From Saccoglossus kowalevskii (lineage: Eukaryota > Hemichordata > Enteropneusta > Harrimaniidae): a DNA stretch of 35,462 nt. The number at the start of each line of letters is the position of its first letter. Within the stretch, counting starts at the first letter, position 1. The stretch covers positions 52,990 through 88,451 of the forward strand of contig NW_003155741.1 of the NCBI RefSeq assembly GCF_000003605.2, read 5' to 3'. Positions 22,483-35,355 of this stretch are shown here, in pieces. Under the pieces are notes generated by a model. It saw only the letters and a list, made by a program, of their open reading frames with translations. It was not told the DNA's origin and made no database searches. The position numbers were made by a program, and so were the translations under genes.

Positions 22483-24933
22483 TCTTCACAATCTGATTAA
22501 ATTTGTACTCAATCAAAGCATATATTCAATATAATTTTAAAAAATAGTAAATTTTCATTGTCTTTGTAACCTTTTTTTTTTGTAATATTTATTTGTGATA
22601 AATTAAAATTTATACCAATCTAACTTGAAATGGGACAATAGTGGAAGGCAGTAGGATAACCTGGCCTTCAAATTGCAGCTTGTTTTCCTGAAGCTTGGCA
22701 TATGTGAATTCTACATATAGTTTCTATAAATATTTCAATCTATTGAGTTTGGAAGATGCATTCTACATGTATGAATACAGTTTAGATACATTCATTGACG
22801 ACATGTTTTGTCGGGATATTTTTTAAATATAGAAAATAAATCTCATTCTTGTGGGAGTAAATAAATTATACAAAGATTATGCATTTTGCATGAGGCAAGA
22901 AATCTGCTTACGGCGATATCAATACTGCAAGCTTTGGAAGCTTTGTATTTCGATCCAAGTGTTGCAGCCCAAAAAATACAAAGTATCTTGTTTCTAATGT
23001 AGATCCAGAGCACGAATTAGGAGTATTAATCTACCCCGGTATACCGTATTTGTTCTATTAGTAACTCATGCTATCATCAAATGTAATATAATGTACAATG
23101 TATGTCTGTGGACATTCTAAGTTGTAATTTAATGAATCGTTAGCCAATAAAAGCATTTTTTGGTCTATGTCCACTCCTATACTGGAGACATGCTTGTAAT
23201 GGAGCCAGTAAGGTATAACGGTGACATTTTGACCTTTTATGGTTTCTCCTTAAACAAGTTGCCAAGCCATTGACTGAATTGCTGATATAATAGCTACTAT
23301 TTATTTTGAATGAAGCAAACTAATTACAATTGTCCAGAGATTATTTGCATTGTGGGTGTATATTCATGGTCATTTTTACTTTACCACTACTTCACCAAAA
23401 CTGTCATAATGCACAATTTTATTAATGATATGGAAATTTGAATTTTAGTCAAAAGTACCATAATTCATATTTATGACAATTTCAGTGATTTTAGAATTAT
23501 TTTTGATCATTTTATACTTATAGTGTTGGGTAACTGACTTTTTTTGTGTAATTTAGGATGTTTTATGGGGTTTTTTTCAGATTTATTTCATGGAAACAAC
23601 AGTCATTTCATGATGTCTATTTGTCACAATTTGTTTTAATGTCCCTGTAAAAGCGTAATTCTCCAGGATTCCATTGTTACTGATATAAAACTATCGACAA
23701 TATATCTTGTTTCTTCAATTTCAATATTCAAATCATTATGATGCACCAGTAAAATGTGTTTTTTTTCAGGATGAACCACAATTTATTTTTTTAAATTGAT
23801 TTATAAATCTTTACATCATGTATATGTTTAATTTATTATGTAAAAATGTGTGGTGACATGTGTTAGACTGTTGGGTAATCTAAAGTTTTGACTGCATTTA
23901 CCTAACACGCTGGCAACTCATGACCTTCTGTATCATACATATAATACCCCTCGTAACAGCTGTAAGTTTCTGAATTACAATATATTATAGGCTAAAAACC
24001 ATAGTTATTATATCAATTCCTTGTGTGAAATCTTAACTTTAATTCAATAATAACGATTGAGTTTTGTAAACGTGTCCTTGCATATCCTTCCTTGGTGAGG
24101 CCCAATCTAACAATCTAGTTGGATACAATGAAAGTGAGAGAGTATACGTATAAATCACTGCTTCGTGAGAATGCCAGTTTTTTTTTTTATCTGTATGCCA
24201 ATTTCCATAACGCATAAAAGCTTAAAATTAACATACGACGATGCATTATTATATTTAAATTAGTTATTTTTTCATATTGCGCTGTCTGAACCTGATTATT
24301 ATATTTGTTTTATGGTAATATCATGTCATTATATGGTATAGAGGAATAATTTGAATATAGAAAGAAATAGATTGCCTGGGGATAAGCGTATTAAGTCTTA
24401 CAATGCATGAAAACTTGTTTCTGTCACCAATTATTGCCTTGTGATAGAATTTTGTCTTCGTGTGCGTGTTCAAAACCACAACTGAAGACAGGCATATTGT
24501 CGCATCAATATCCAGACTGGATTTTGCAGCCCCCTCATTCATCTGAAATTGATCGCCGAATTCTATTTCCCAGTTTTTATTATTGAAATTCTTACATTGC
24601 GCAAAATTGATATACTGATGGTGATAATAGGTTACATATTTCAATCAAACACGTTTTTATTCAGTAGAGCGTTTATATCAGACTCGTTAGGTTTCAATGC
24701 TCTGAAAAACAATGCGCACAAGCTTTATACAGTTGAGTGAAAATTGAAATGACATGTACATAATGTTGCCATTAATAACGGAAATTCCGCCAACTCTCAT
24801 TTCATACTCCCAGTCGTGAATGACCCATAAGTAGTGTGCAGTATTTATGCTAGTGACCTTTCATGTAATTTGCATATGGTAATATTGACCCTAATTTGAA
24901 TATTCATGAGGTAAGGGATTTCCGTGGTTCATA
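22483..24933. other. Non-coding, nothing recognised
   Basis: AT-rich sequence with frequent T-runs. A 107-codon minus-strand frame at 24321-24644 has no recognisable motif and no splice or composition support. Confidence 0.5.
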
Positions 24934-25153
24934 TTGGTTGCACTATGTTGGCTTGATGTCAGTCCCAGCATCGACTCGCTTCGATACCTGTTGATTAGTA
25001 CAACATACATTGCCGCAACATATTTTCAGCTGCAGAGATATTTCCGCAACCGAAAGTATCCTTCAATTTGTATCCTTCATTTTCTACGAAATCTGATTCC
25101 CTGTCTGCGTTGGGTTTCCTTCCAAATGTGGGATTGTACGAATCTAGTGTCAG
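24934..25153 (+). other. Weak candidate exon with a strong donor
   Basis: The plus strand is open at 24934-25185, and CAG|GTAAGC at 25151-25158 is one of the strongest donor matches seen in the window. The segment is less AT-rich than its flanks and is also open on the minus strand (24995-25204). The encoded text resembles nothing I know and does not fit the IA-2 ectodomain. If real it may be an alternative first or untranslated exon; no acceptor is obvious upstream. Confidence 0.2.
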
Positions 25154-25159
25154 GTAAGC

Positions 25160-28100
25160 CCCGAATACACACCATATTGTGTTAATACAGATGTTACCAT
25201 GCACAGTTTTACTATTTATTTATCTTGTTATTATTGTCATTCATCTACATCTCATCTATTCTACAATGTTGAAAGCATTATATGCATCTCAAATACTTAA
25301 ATTTAAATTGTCATTTATTTTTAACTGAATCAAAATTATTTATCTATCAATGTTCTCAAATTCAACAAATGTCAATTTTGATTTCAAATATGCTGAAACA
25401 AATGGAGCAATTATATTATATTTTTTAAATATGACACGGCATGGTTGTTGGATGCACTCAGGGGATGGGTTTTCCTGTTTATGTCTTTCTCATTTCTCAT
25501 ATGCAATCTATCATTTTTTTTTTTAATCTGTCAGAAACAATTGTAACATCTACTAAATTTAACAAGATTTATTTTTCCTATTTATTTGCCTCCATGTGTT
25601 TTTATAAATAGCAATTTTTTATTTATTAGTAGATCTCTAATTCGCCAGTTTCTCTGAACGTTTTTATAGTCATCTCATTCACCTCATGTCAGTCTCTCAC
25701 TGAAATTTGGATCTTTACCATTCATTCTATCTTTTTTCCCCATCTCGTTTTCCATATGTTCCTATCATTCATCGTTGCCTAGCGATCTAATTGTTTTTCA
25801 TCCATTCTGCAAGGTCTATTTTCTCTCTAGGCTTAAAATAATTCCCACTCGTGCACTAGTTTATCTCTCCCTGTCTGTTTCCTGAAACATGGCAACGTTG
25901 ATTATTAGAAGGTGAAAAAACAACACCCATCAACTTCAAAAATCAGTATTTGAAAACCTTTTTTGATGCTGTACTGAGGAATATTTTATTTGAAGTCAGG
26001 AAATACATGCATGAGTAGGGGAAATTTAAAAATTATTGTATTTTGTGAATATATTGATATCATTTATTGATTCAAAACAAGTCTATGTATTTTATCCATG
26101 CTGCATAGATGAATTTTTTTAATATCTTTAAAAGAAATGTGTTTCAGTTGATGTTTTGTCTAGGCAATTGTTCAATATGGAGCCTCGCCTTTAATGCATT
26201 CAGTATTAGAAATTCCATATGGTAGATAGTATTAAAGATTCTTTGCTATTACAAACTGGAATTATATTTTTGAAAATTATATATTTGCTTTTGCAAGGTC
26301 GGGGAACTTTCTTTTAATTAAAACTGATATTCATCATTATTATGTTTTTGTTACATTTTCAAAAGTCACCAACAAACTGCTAGTGAAATTTAAAACATCT
26401 ATTTATATTTTTAATTGAACGTTATTTATTGAACAAATGAAAATCAAACCATCTATATTGTTAAATAAAATTAAAAATACGATTATTTTACTTTTATTTT
26501 ACTTGCCACATATATATGAATGTCATTGCCTTAATTCATCATATATATTTTTTTTATGATCCAACCCCTGCCACTTTTTGACAGTTATGGATTAGGTCAC
26601 TGTTACACATTCACTGTGAGAATAATGCTGTATGATATTGTCTTGGTTACTCGCACTGATTCTATCCTTGGAATATACAATTATGATTATATTTAGAGAC
26701 AGCTACTAATGATGCTCAACCTAGAATTGTTATCTGTTGGTATAGTCCAACATTATTCTGTAGCACTGTCAGGTGATTCCATTCAGGCATGGGGGCACAT
26801 TGATTGAACTGATGACGACTAATATTAATACCTTGATTTGTTATCATTTTCGTAGAGTTCAACAATATTCTTGGGTTATTCTATTCAGACATGGGGGGGG
26901 GGGCTTCTTAGGAATATATCGAATTTCTCCCAGATTATAAAACTATCATGTTTTACCATGAGTATTTCAAACTACACATTCAATCAAGAAAAATGAAATG
27001 AATATATATATATATGTTCGTTTGTTTACTCTTTGAGTCTTAACAAAAATCATTGCGATATTATCCAAAGATATTGCCAGTGGACAAATTTACTAATGAG
27101 GTTTTCTGTCTCTGTTTCCACATCCTGATTAAAGCCGTGGAAATTCCAATTATATCAGTCCTTAATGCCAATCATGTTAGATGCCTTTAGTTTTTCCGGT
27201 CACAAGATAATGCAACAAATGAGGGGTTATTTTCTCAGTATCATTTTACAAGAATTGCATCATGGGTAATGAAGATGAGAGTCTATATTGCATATCAAAC
27301 TGAAAAATCAATGTTTTAAACTCTTTATTGTACAAGTATAAGTTGCCGCTCCAAATCGTTGATGGTCAAATCTCCTTTATCTAACTACATTACAATTAGC
27401 ATAAAATTACTATATTTTGAATCCTTTTTATTCCTCTGTAATACCTTCTGTACTATTCAAGGATCCATCATTATTATCTTCTTAATTGTATGTTATCCTA
27501 TCACCTTCATGTTTTTCTGTCACCCCCTTATAATGGAATAGCCCATTGTAATCTCAAGTGGGTGCAACCATTATTGAATTACATAGGGTAGGCAGGTTGA
27601 TGAATATATATTTTGGAAGATTGATGATCCAACTGCTCTCACCTTGATGTAATTAATTGTTTGTAAATAATTAGGTAATTATTCTTCTTTAGGTTCAGTC
27701 ATTAATAAGTTCGATTTAATTACATTTGTCTTTTAATTATTATTTCCCCAGTGAAGCATGGAGTACTGTATATATCATTTCAAAATTAAAAACCTTATAG
27801 AAAACACAGAAACTCAATATTTATTACCAAGGGTCTTGTTCATTTAGTCGTTCCAGCTCAACAACATTTTTGATGTGTTCATTTACCACTAAATTCCATT
27901 TCAAATTATTCGGTAGCTATCGCGTGTTATGCTGTAAAAAATTAAGATTAGTTGACATAAAGGTGAAATATTGTTTAGGCTTTTCAAGAGAGTATTATAG
28001 AAAAATGAATATAATTTGTTTGTTTTGTCCAAGTATCCTTTTGAATTTGTAATACGAGATTTTTAGCTGACATAGAAAATCGAGTTATTGAACAGTCGCC

Positions 28101-31100
28101 TAAAGACATTCCCAATCAATGGTTTTTAAACATCTGTGTTTTCGGTAATTTTTACTACTCCATTAAAGCATTAGAATGTGAAATTACACAAACATACAAG
28201 GTCATGACAAAGCGTTTATTTCATACCTGATTTTGAGTAAAAACATTTCCCATCAGTCAGTTAATATCAAATTTCAGATTTTAATTCGTGTTTTGAAGAT
28301 TTGTATCGAAAAATTAATTTCAAGTAGAGATGATATATTAATTCTGTTGATAACATTAAAATCAACATACCTGTTTAAAAAAAGCGACTGGCTGGTTTTT
28401 TGACAATTTTAATTTTGAAATATTGAATATACAGGTACCTTGTAGCATCATTCAGTTAAATTTTATGGATTCTGAATTATGATATTTTCACGGCTGTTTT
28501 CATTTTGTGCAGTCATTCCATCTATCAGCATACAGTGATTGAATGCATGATCACTGTACAGGCCTGACATAGCATGCAAACCGCCTCAGTTATTACAGCA
28601 ATATTCATACTACCAGCACATCTAATTGAATAGTCAATTTTTTTGTGTGTAAATTATTCGTAAATCACTGGCAATTCACACGCATGTATGATGAAGCATT
28701 TAGTGAACATCTGAAATTACCGAATCTGTTCTCCTAGGCTGCTTGAATTTTTTTTTTTTTTTTTTTTTTTGCAGAATTTCCAGAATGAGAACTATATGCA
28801 TAAAATTCAATAGTTCTCTACAGGGATTATTACTTTAATGATACGTTTAGAAATTTTTTTTTAACAGAATATTAAGGGTTATGAGTTGAACACCCTAGGC
28901 ATGCAACCGTGTATAATGTCGTTCACCATCGTTTTTTTGTCTCATTCATTTAGTCCTGTGTACGTATTATCTGATTGTACCTATCACTGGTCAAAAATAC
29001 ATGCTTCGCTGACTGTATCTGCATATACAGTAACGAGGACAACCGCTGCTACCATCACTGACACCGACACACACCTAGCGACATTTTAATATTACTGACA
29101 TATTCTTTCTCTAGTATTCTCATCCTAATACAATCTTTCCTGGGTTCCCTGTGGTCATATCTGTTTTCTTATCACCTGATGTCTATGTAGAAACCATTAT
29201 TTATGTTAATACTCAACGAATGTTAAAGTCCATCACCATCCTGTAGGGCTTTCTGAATTTTGTCTAACAATGTATTCTGGCTGCGTTGTATATTTCATAT
29301 ATAATCATATCAACACACTGGTGCGAAAACTGCAACAGTAGACATTTTATGAGTTTCTGCCGTGATGATTTTGTCTAACTTAATGGACACGACATTGTCC
29401 GTCATCGATCATATGTATATCTATATCTGTACACTGACATAGTCGTTCATTATAATGCTTTGTTTCAGCGGATACGCGTGTGATTTGAATTACTGTATAT
29501 TTGCAAATGCACCAGCAGGTGGCCATTCATGAACATGTGTTCCATCGTCTTTGAATGCATTGCTGGTGTGATATCAAAAATTTTCATTCAGGATGGTCAC
29601 AGCTAACACACTATTGTGACAGGATTTTGCTTTGCTAATATTTTGTGAGCAGTGGTTTCAAATTCAGAACAAAAAACTTAGAGTATCCATGCTTTCACTT
29701 CAAAATGAACCAAAATTATATCAAATTTTGTCATGTTTCAATCCAAAATGGCTGCCAAGTTGTAGGGTTTTTAACACTACAGAGATATCACAGAATAATC
29801 CTGATTTTTATTCACTCCTTGTCATTTATTGTATAAAACCTTTCATTCTGTATAATATGAACAATTTTAGTGCTCTTAAAATTTCCTTGTTTTTTATTTG
29901 GTTGTCGTGTTTTGAAAAAGGACGTGGCTAACCATTTTTTTCTTTGGAATAAACACAAAGAATACCTTAGCAAAGTTTCAGGAAATTCCTGTCCCAAAAG
30001 TTTTTGTGTAAAATTAATTAGCAGAACATTACGTGCAATACCCAAGATGTTTTGTAATAAAGGCAGTTTCAGACAACGAGATCAAAATTAATTATTGAGG
30101 TCATTTCTGATTGAAGAAAAATGAGAAAATACACATATATCATATAAAGCTATTTATATGGAAAATTCAATATATAGATGTATCATTATCATTGTCAACA
30201 AAGAGTATCAAAAAGATGAACTGTGCCTGCATTTTGGTTCTGTCAATATATTGATTTTGCAATCTGGTCTTGTCAGAAAAGAAGAAATAATACCAGTATC
30301 TATGTCGAAAAAACGATAAGATATGCAAGAACACTGGATAGTTTGAAATGATTTGTCTTGTGATTCTTACAGCCATCGTTAGGTCTATACGAGGATGACA
30401 TCTAATAGGGTAATTCTCATGTTGACTGCAGACATTTTTGTGGATGCTTTCTATAGCTTCTTAGTAATTGGCATTGAGATAATCATAAGAAACCACTAAA
30501 GTTTTCGGCAATAGCCTCCAGTGGTGTCTTTTTTTAATCATTTTCCAGATGTCTGCAAGCCTTACATTACATTCTTTACTGTAGAAAAAATACAGCAATA
30601 AGTAACATTTGGGTAATGTAACTTTTTTGATCAGAAAGTAGCTGCAGGAAAAGTGGTTTTCACTTCACTTCACTAGTTTAATACAGTGTTCTAGCAGAAT
30701 GCTACACTGGCTTCTCCGTCTCAGTGAGTTTTTCAATCCCCTCAGGTCACAGGACACGGTGATACAGAAATAATCATATCCATGGTTTTTTTTTTTGTAT
30801 AACGAGATGCAACACAATTGTTTTTTTGTCAACTGTTACATCTTACATTAGTATCGTTCATTCTAGAATATGGGGTTCAGAACACTTGTACCTACGCTAG
30901 TATCCTGTGATTTGTGAAAATTATTTGCGACACCATGGTGAACATAACAAGCCGTAAAGCATATTTGATGCCTGTTTCTATCGAGCGTCATTAGTGCGTC
31001 AGTGACTATAAGGGAAACACACCTTTGACTTGCATCTCTGCACGGATTTCATCGGGTTGTCTTTTATTCATACAACGTTTTAATAAGATTAAATGCTTGT

Positions 31101-33734
31101 AGCAACACATCACTGTTTTGGCTGCAGTCATCGCTGACTGTTTGTATCTTTAGGGATCTCTGTTTGTATCAGCTACCCTAAAGCTAAACCGAATTGAGTA
31201 CCTCTCTTTGACGCAACCCCGCTTTGGTGGGCATGCATTTTTTTTTTTTTTTTTTTTTTGCCAAGAAAATTGTCAGAGAATCTGCCCCGGGGAGTGGTGT
31301 GTAATGTACATTAAAATCTTTGGGATGAAACCTTGATAATTGAGAGTTTTTGAAAATGTCAGATGAATCTAGGCAGCAGACAGTCGCCCATGCCTGCTGG
31401 TTTTGTCATTGTAAATAATGGGAATACAAGAATGATTGTTTAATTGTCTCATCTGTTGTTCAATTGCAAAATATAACAGAAAATAAAGATAATTTTATTT
31501 CTTAAAATGTTGAGCATTTTAAAACAATATTCCTTTTTTTCATTGTAATGCACTCCCAATTTTAGTTTCTTGATCATGCTTTTAAAAAAAAACTGTACAT
31601 TTTTTTCTACATTGTGTTAGGTGTTCTTTCAGTAGTTTGTATCTCAGCTTAGGGGGTCTTTAGATTACAACATGCAAATGATTCATGAAATAGATAGATG
31701 TAGACACACTGGTAAAATTATCAAACAGCGTAGATAACAAACAAGAAAAAAAAAAGAAAATTTTTCTGACTGCTGTGTTGTTCATCTTGATGTCAATGGA
31801 GATATTCTGAATAAGATTTTTGAGTCGAATGTTATGCTTCTGTCTTTCTAATCTCGCTTTTATTCAAAAAACCTGAGCACAAGCTTATCTCAATTCATGT
31901 GGAAAATGGCCTTGATCTGCGGTCATTATTAAGAAATCGTAATAGGTCATTGATAAAATTAATGAAAAGAACTTTCAAATTACACTAAGAATGACTATTT
32001 GCAGTCACTTAATTATTTAAATGTAACTTCAATATGCATTTTTTGATTCCTGAGCTTCCCTGGACTTTTGTTTTGATTGCATTTCTACCTATTGTTTTTT
32101 CTCTTTCCATTCATATATGGATATTCTGATAATTTGTTTTTTTTTGCAAATTATAGAGTTACCAAATTCATCAGAATTGTTGATGTAAATGGTTAAATTG
32201 TCAAAGTCATGTGACTACATCTGGTTGGTAGACTTAAATTTCCAACTACCCCCCCCCCCCCTCCTACCCCATATCTTTAAATTAAAAGATACGGTTGATC
32301 AAATTAAAAAGAAATGGAAAGGACGGATGATGATTAGGAAAGATTAGAGTTAAATTGTTGATAGACTTATGATTAATTTAGGAATAAGCAAAATCTCTTG
32401 GATTCTTCCTTTATCTATTATTCACGTGCTGGGGTCTTAATATTTTATAACTTAAAACAGAATGTGGATTCAACTGAGAAATTCAATACAAGGATTATAT
32501 GTAGAAACCGCATACAACAAAATCCGCTTCAAATCGCCTCCAACTATTCACATTATGGTTGTCACCCAAGCGCAGAAAGCAAGCATGTTCCATGACAAAT
32601 TGGTGTTTATTATTTCTCAACTCTTGCATCGCGATCGGCTTCCTTTAAGAGAAACTGATTGCTTGAATAATAATTCGCGTATAGTGACGCTCTTTGATTT
32701 TCTACATGTGTGAATTTACCCATTCTTGCCTATCTGCTGTATTTACAGCGGAACGACAAGCAGTATTAAACTCAGTAGTTAAAACTGAGAAACACAAGTG
32801 TATGGGTTTTAACGTGGAGAGATTCGCTAATTAGTAGTCGTCAAGGGTGTTTTATCTCTTCCCTCATTGACATTTCACTGCGCCACCCCCCCCCCCTCCA
32901 GTTGGACACACTTCTCTCGCACATCTAAGCATTGTTATGGCAAAATGAAAACTATCTAGTGGTTTTATTTGCAGGAATTACCATTTTTAACCATGCCAAG
33001 TCGGTCTTAATTTGCAATTATCTTTTCTTGCCATCAACTTTAATAGAAGACGTGTCTGAGGGTGCTAATTACAGAGTCTAACTTAAGAAGTCCTCCGTAT
33101 GTGCCATGATATATTCGTTTGAAATCTGACAAAAGGCAACTTGTACTAGAGGATAAGTCTCAGGTGGGCGGTGTCTGCGTAGAATGGCGCTATCATTATC
33201 TTTTCATTTTTAACACCTGATGCTACCTCGTCTTCTTGTGTGTTTAACAACAAGATTGTATTTCTTGTTCCGGTGCGTCTCTTTTTTTCTGATGCGATTA
33301 GTCCAGATTTTGGTGCAGGTTATTAATTTTCTGCACTGTATCCTGTCGTTAAATATCCCGTGAAATATCATGGTGACTATGCCACTGTTTCTCTTTGCTA
33401 ACAATTGATGACAAACATGGCAGTAAACGAGGTTGAACTGCCATTAAAGGTTGTTGCTGTGTTTTTCATGTTTTGAAAATTCTTGCGCCTTACATAAATG
33501 TTCGTATTTTGTAGAATTATTAGTTGTAGCTGATTTCCTATGCTGAATTGATATATTGATTTACTCTGTAATTGCAAAAACATCTGGGAAAGCTGTCTTT
33601 TTTTTTCCTCTTTTGAATGCAAGCAAAGGACTTTTTTTGAATTTTAATTTCCCTAATCTTCCACTATTACTAAAATAAGCTTTGGTAGTCAAGAATCTTT
33701 ATTTGTCAAACAATCTTGAGTGAAAGATTCAGTT
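25160..33734. other. Non-coding; homopolymers and a worn local duplication only
   Basis: More than 8 kb without a convincing exon. Notable sequence: G11 at 26893, T23 at 28748-28770 followed by GCAG, T22 at 31238-31259, C13 at 32249-32261 and C11 at 32886-32896. A diverged direct repeat is present at 26744-26795 and 26856-26903 (both end ATTC-x-ATTCAG-x-CATGGGGG). Overlapping frames at 29632-30091 and 32398-32713 are open, but their translations show no family features. Confidence 0.5.
28748..28770. repeat. T23 homopolymer
   Basis: A run of 23 T followed by GCAG. It looks like an acceptor tract, but no plausible exon follows. It could equally be the inverted A-tail of an old retroposed copy on the minus strand. 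Confidence 0.9.
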
Positions 33735-33748
33735 GTTTCCATAGCAAC
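33735..33748. promoter_or_regulatory. RFX X-box-like site
   Basis: GTTTCCATAGCAAC has the 6+2+6 spacing of the X-box with one half-site mismatch. It is about 1.0 kb upstream of the transmembrane exon. Confidence 0.42.
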
Positions 33749-34555
33749 ATCATTTCTAGGCAGGTGTGCAGTTCTGTTTTGCATCTGATGATACATAAAT
33801 GTGATATACTCTGTGTAGGGGTCATAGTTCAAGAGTTGCATAGGTCACCAGATATCGGTTGGAATCGGTACATTACTCAGTCCCACAGGAACATACAATC
33901 TGATGTGGTGTGTACTTGTAAATCACAGGCTAATTAACTTTTGCTATTTTCGTATCACTAATTATCAAGGTAAAACTCGTTAGCTGGCTCTATGCATACA
34001 TTTCATCTGAGGCTACCATCTTTTATGCAGTAATGATACTAAGGCCAGTTAGTATTTCGACTTCTATGGTTTGTTTTGACATAAAAACTCGGGCATCACC
34101 GTCACACTGAATATCCGTAATGATCAGCTCAAACGATGTATGATATCAGTTTTCAATCATAAATATGCCGGCTATAATCCGCTACTAGTATTTATCAAAA
34201 TTAAATGAAAGATAGTATGACAGTGGATATTACATAGTGCTGTTTTCTGCAAATATGACGCTAGCTTTTACATTATATTCTAAATATATGTTGTTATCAA
34301 ATGCTTCAACAGGTGGTTGTCCAAGAGATGCTAGCTAGTAGTTAATCCTGTTTTTAACCCCACAGAACCTTCTCCCTAAAGTGATAGGCAACTATTTATC
34401 ATCCTGGATCAAATATGGAAAAAATACAATATTATTCAGTTATGGACATGACTTACTAGGGAAAAATGTGGATAATTAAAAAGTACAAAAAATTTGCAAA
34501 TTGAAATTTTCTAATAATTAATATGGGTGAAATTCAAATTGTTAGTACCAAACTT
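33749..34555. other. Non-coding intron sequence, nothing recognised
   Basis: AT-rich. A 73-codon plus frame at 33716-33937 spans the X-box-like site and has no coding signal. Confidence 0.55.
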
Positions 34556-34569
34556 GTTCCCATGGAAAC
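34556..34569. promoter_or_regulatory. RFX X-box site, full match to GTTNCCATGGNAAC
   Basis: GTTCCCATGGAAAC fits both half-sites and the 2-base spacer of the palindromic X-box. It lies 188 bp upstream of the transmembrane exon. RFX factors act in ciliated, neuronal and endocrine cells, which is compatible with an IA-2 gene, but binding is an inference. Confidence 0.45.
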
Positions 34570-34734
34570 AATGACTTTTTGATTCTCTATAGCGACGAGC
34601 CCTTCTCTGGCTGCCATATTGTATTAAAAATTTGTCGTTGGGGGAGAGTCAAATAATCAGTCTCAGTTTTTGCTGTATCTATCTTTAATTTCATGATATG
34701 TATACCACCAGTATTACTTATATTTTAACTATTA

Positions 34735-34756
34735 TTGTGTTTGTGTTTTCTTGCAG
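34735..34756 (+). promoter_or_regulatory. Splice acceptor of the transmembrane exon
   Basis: A T-rich tract (TGTGTTTGTGTTTTCTTGCAG) ends in CAG immediately before an open frame with clear membrane-protein character. It is the strongest acceptor in this part of the window and fixes the exon start at 34757. Confidence 0.7.
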
Positions 34757-34960
34757 TCCCATGTTCAGGTCGTGGAGCACGTTCCTTCCCATACACCAAG
34801 CTTCATCGTCCTCACCTTTATCCTGGTAGGCTGTGTAGCCGGTATTTTAGTTGCTGTACTTATCATATATGTCCTCCGTAAGCAAGCCAAACAGAAAGCA
34901 AAGTTACAGAATCTAACTACTGCTCCACCAACTGATCAGCCATCAACTGCTGATTACCAG
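34757..34960 (+). CDS. PTPRN2: Internal exon: transmembrane segment of an IA-2/phogrin-type receptor phosphatase-like protein
   Basis: The exon holds 68 whole codons, with splice phase 0 at both ends. A pyrimidine-rich TTTTCTTGCAG acceptor precedes it and CAG|GTATGA follows. Residues 1-15 are a polar extracellular stretch. Residues 16-40 (FIVLTFILVGC to IIYVL) form one hydrophobic helix, followed by a basic stop-transfer region rich in K and R (41-49). Residues 50-68 are polar and end in ADYQ. From memory, human PTPRN2 shows the same order: F-I-x-L-T opening the helix, a cysteine and glycine mid-helix, I-Y-x-L-R at its cytoplasmic end, and A-x-Y-Q before the conserved cytoplasmic LCRQ motif. 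That motif should begin the next exon, beyond the window. The family consists of catalytically impaired receptor phosphatases of dense-core secretory vesicles in neurons and endocrine cells. Invertebrates usually have one member that predates the PTPRN/PTPRN2 split, so the symbol means family, not strict orthology. Any other single-pass receptor remains possible. Confidence 0.68.
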
Positions 34961-34969
34961 GTATGATTT
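34961..34969 (+). promoter_or_regulatory. Splice donor of the transmembrane exon
   Basis: CAG|GTATGA follows codon 68. Reading on past it reaches a stop in the same frame within two codons (GTA TGA), which supports the exon ending here rather than continuing. Confidence 0.7.
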
Positions 34970-35355
34970 CTTGTCACTGATTGGTTAAAGTACATCATGT
35001 GATTCGTCATGTAAATCTACTCATTGTTTGAGTACAAGTTCAGGAGTTTTTGTTGAAATGATGGTGCCATATTGCAATTTAGTACCTAGCTAGGGTGCTC
35101 TTTTCTTTTAGTACACACGACTTTATTGTGGTACCTTATTTTCTAATGCACCTGATATTGTTAATTGTAAGTTGAGTTTTTGTTTCATTTGTCATAAATT
35201 AAATGGCTAATTAATCTTCCCTAATATGCAAGCTAAAAGTGACTCGGCTGTGTGCCAACTTATGATAATGATATTCTTCCAATTTAAATCTAATTATATT
35301 CTGTAGACAAATATTTTTCTCAGCACTTTGTACTTTTAATTAGACACATTTTTTT
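34961..35355 (+). other. Start of the next intron
   Basis: AT-rich sequence after the donor, without further coding signal before the hairpin element at 35356. Confidence 0.6.

Larger units (their letters stand above)
1..34756 (+). other. Probable single large intron, or intron plus upstream non-coding DNA, ahead of the exon
   Basis: The exon at 34757 opens in phase 0 without an initiator, so at least one coding exon must lie upstream. I find no convincing plus-strand exon in the preceding 34.7 kb; open frames are short and compositionally like intergenic DNA. T-runs of eight or more are common on the plus strand (near 3567, 5472, 5888, 7808, 20501, 22572, 28748, 30787 and 31238), while equally long A-runs are few. 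That asymmetry is typical of introns read in the plus direction. Whether the window starts inside the intron cannot be told from the sequence alone. Confidence 0.55.

Noticed and set aside
24321-24644. 107-codon minus-strand frame
   Set aside because: No motif, no hydrophobic or repeat pattern, no splice signals and composition like its flanks.
9877-24875. Exact octamer sites ATTTGCAT at 9877 and 24868
   Set aside because: Exact 8-base matches are expected about once or more by chance in AT-rich DNA of this length.
28748-28800. T23 followed by GCAG as a splice acceptor
   Set aside because: The downstream sequence has stops and no exon-like composition or donor; a homopolymer alone is not enough.
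29632-30091. Overlapping open frames on both strands
   Set aside because: Lysine-, phenylalanine- and asparagine-rich translations typical of AT-rich DNA; no family resemblance.
32398-32713. Two overlapping plus-strand frames of 65 and 83 codons
   Set aside because: No recognisable domain and no strong splice sites at the edges; left as non-coding.
32249-32896. C13 and C11 runs as quadruplex or promoter elements
   Set aside because: Each is a single homopolymer; no spaced set of C- or G-tracts and no gene start nearby.
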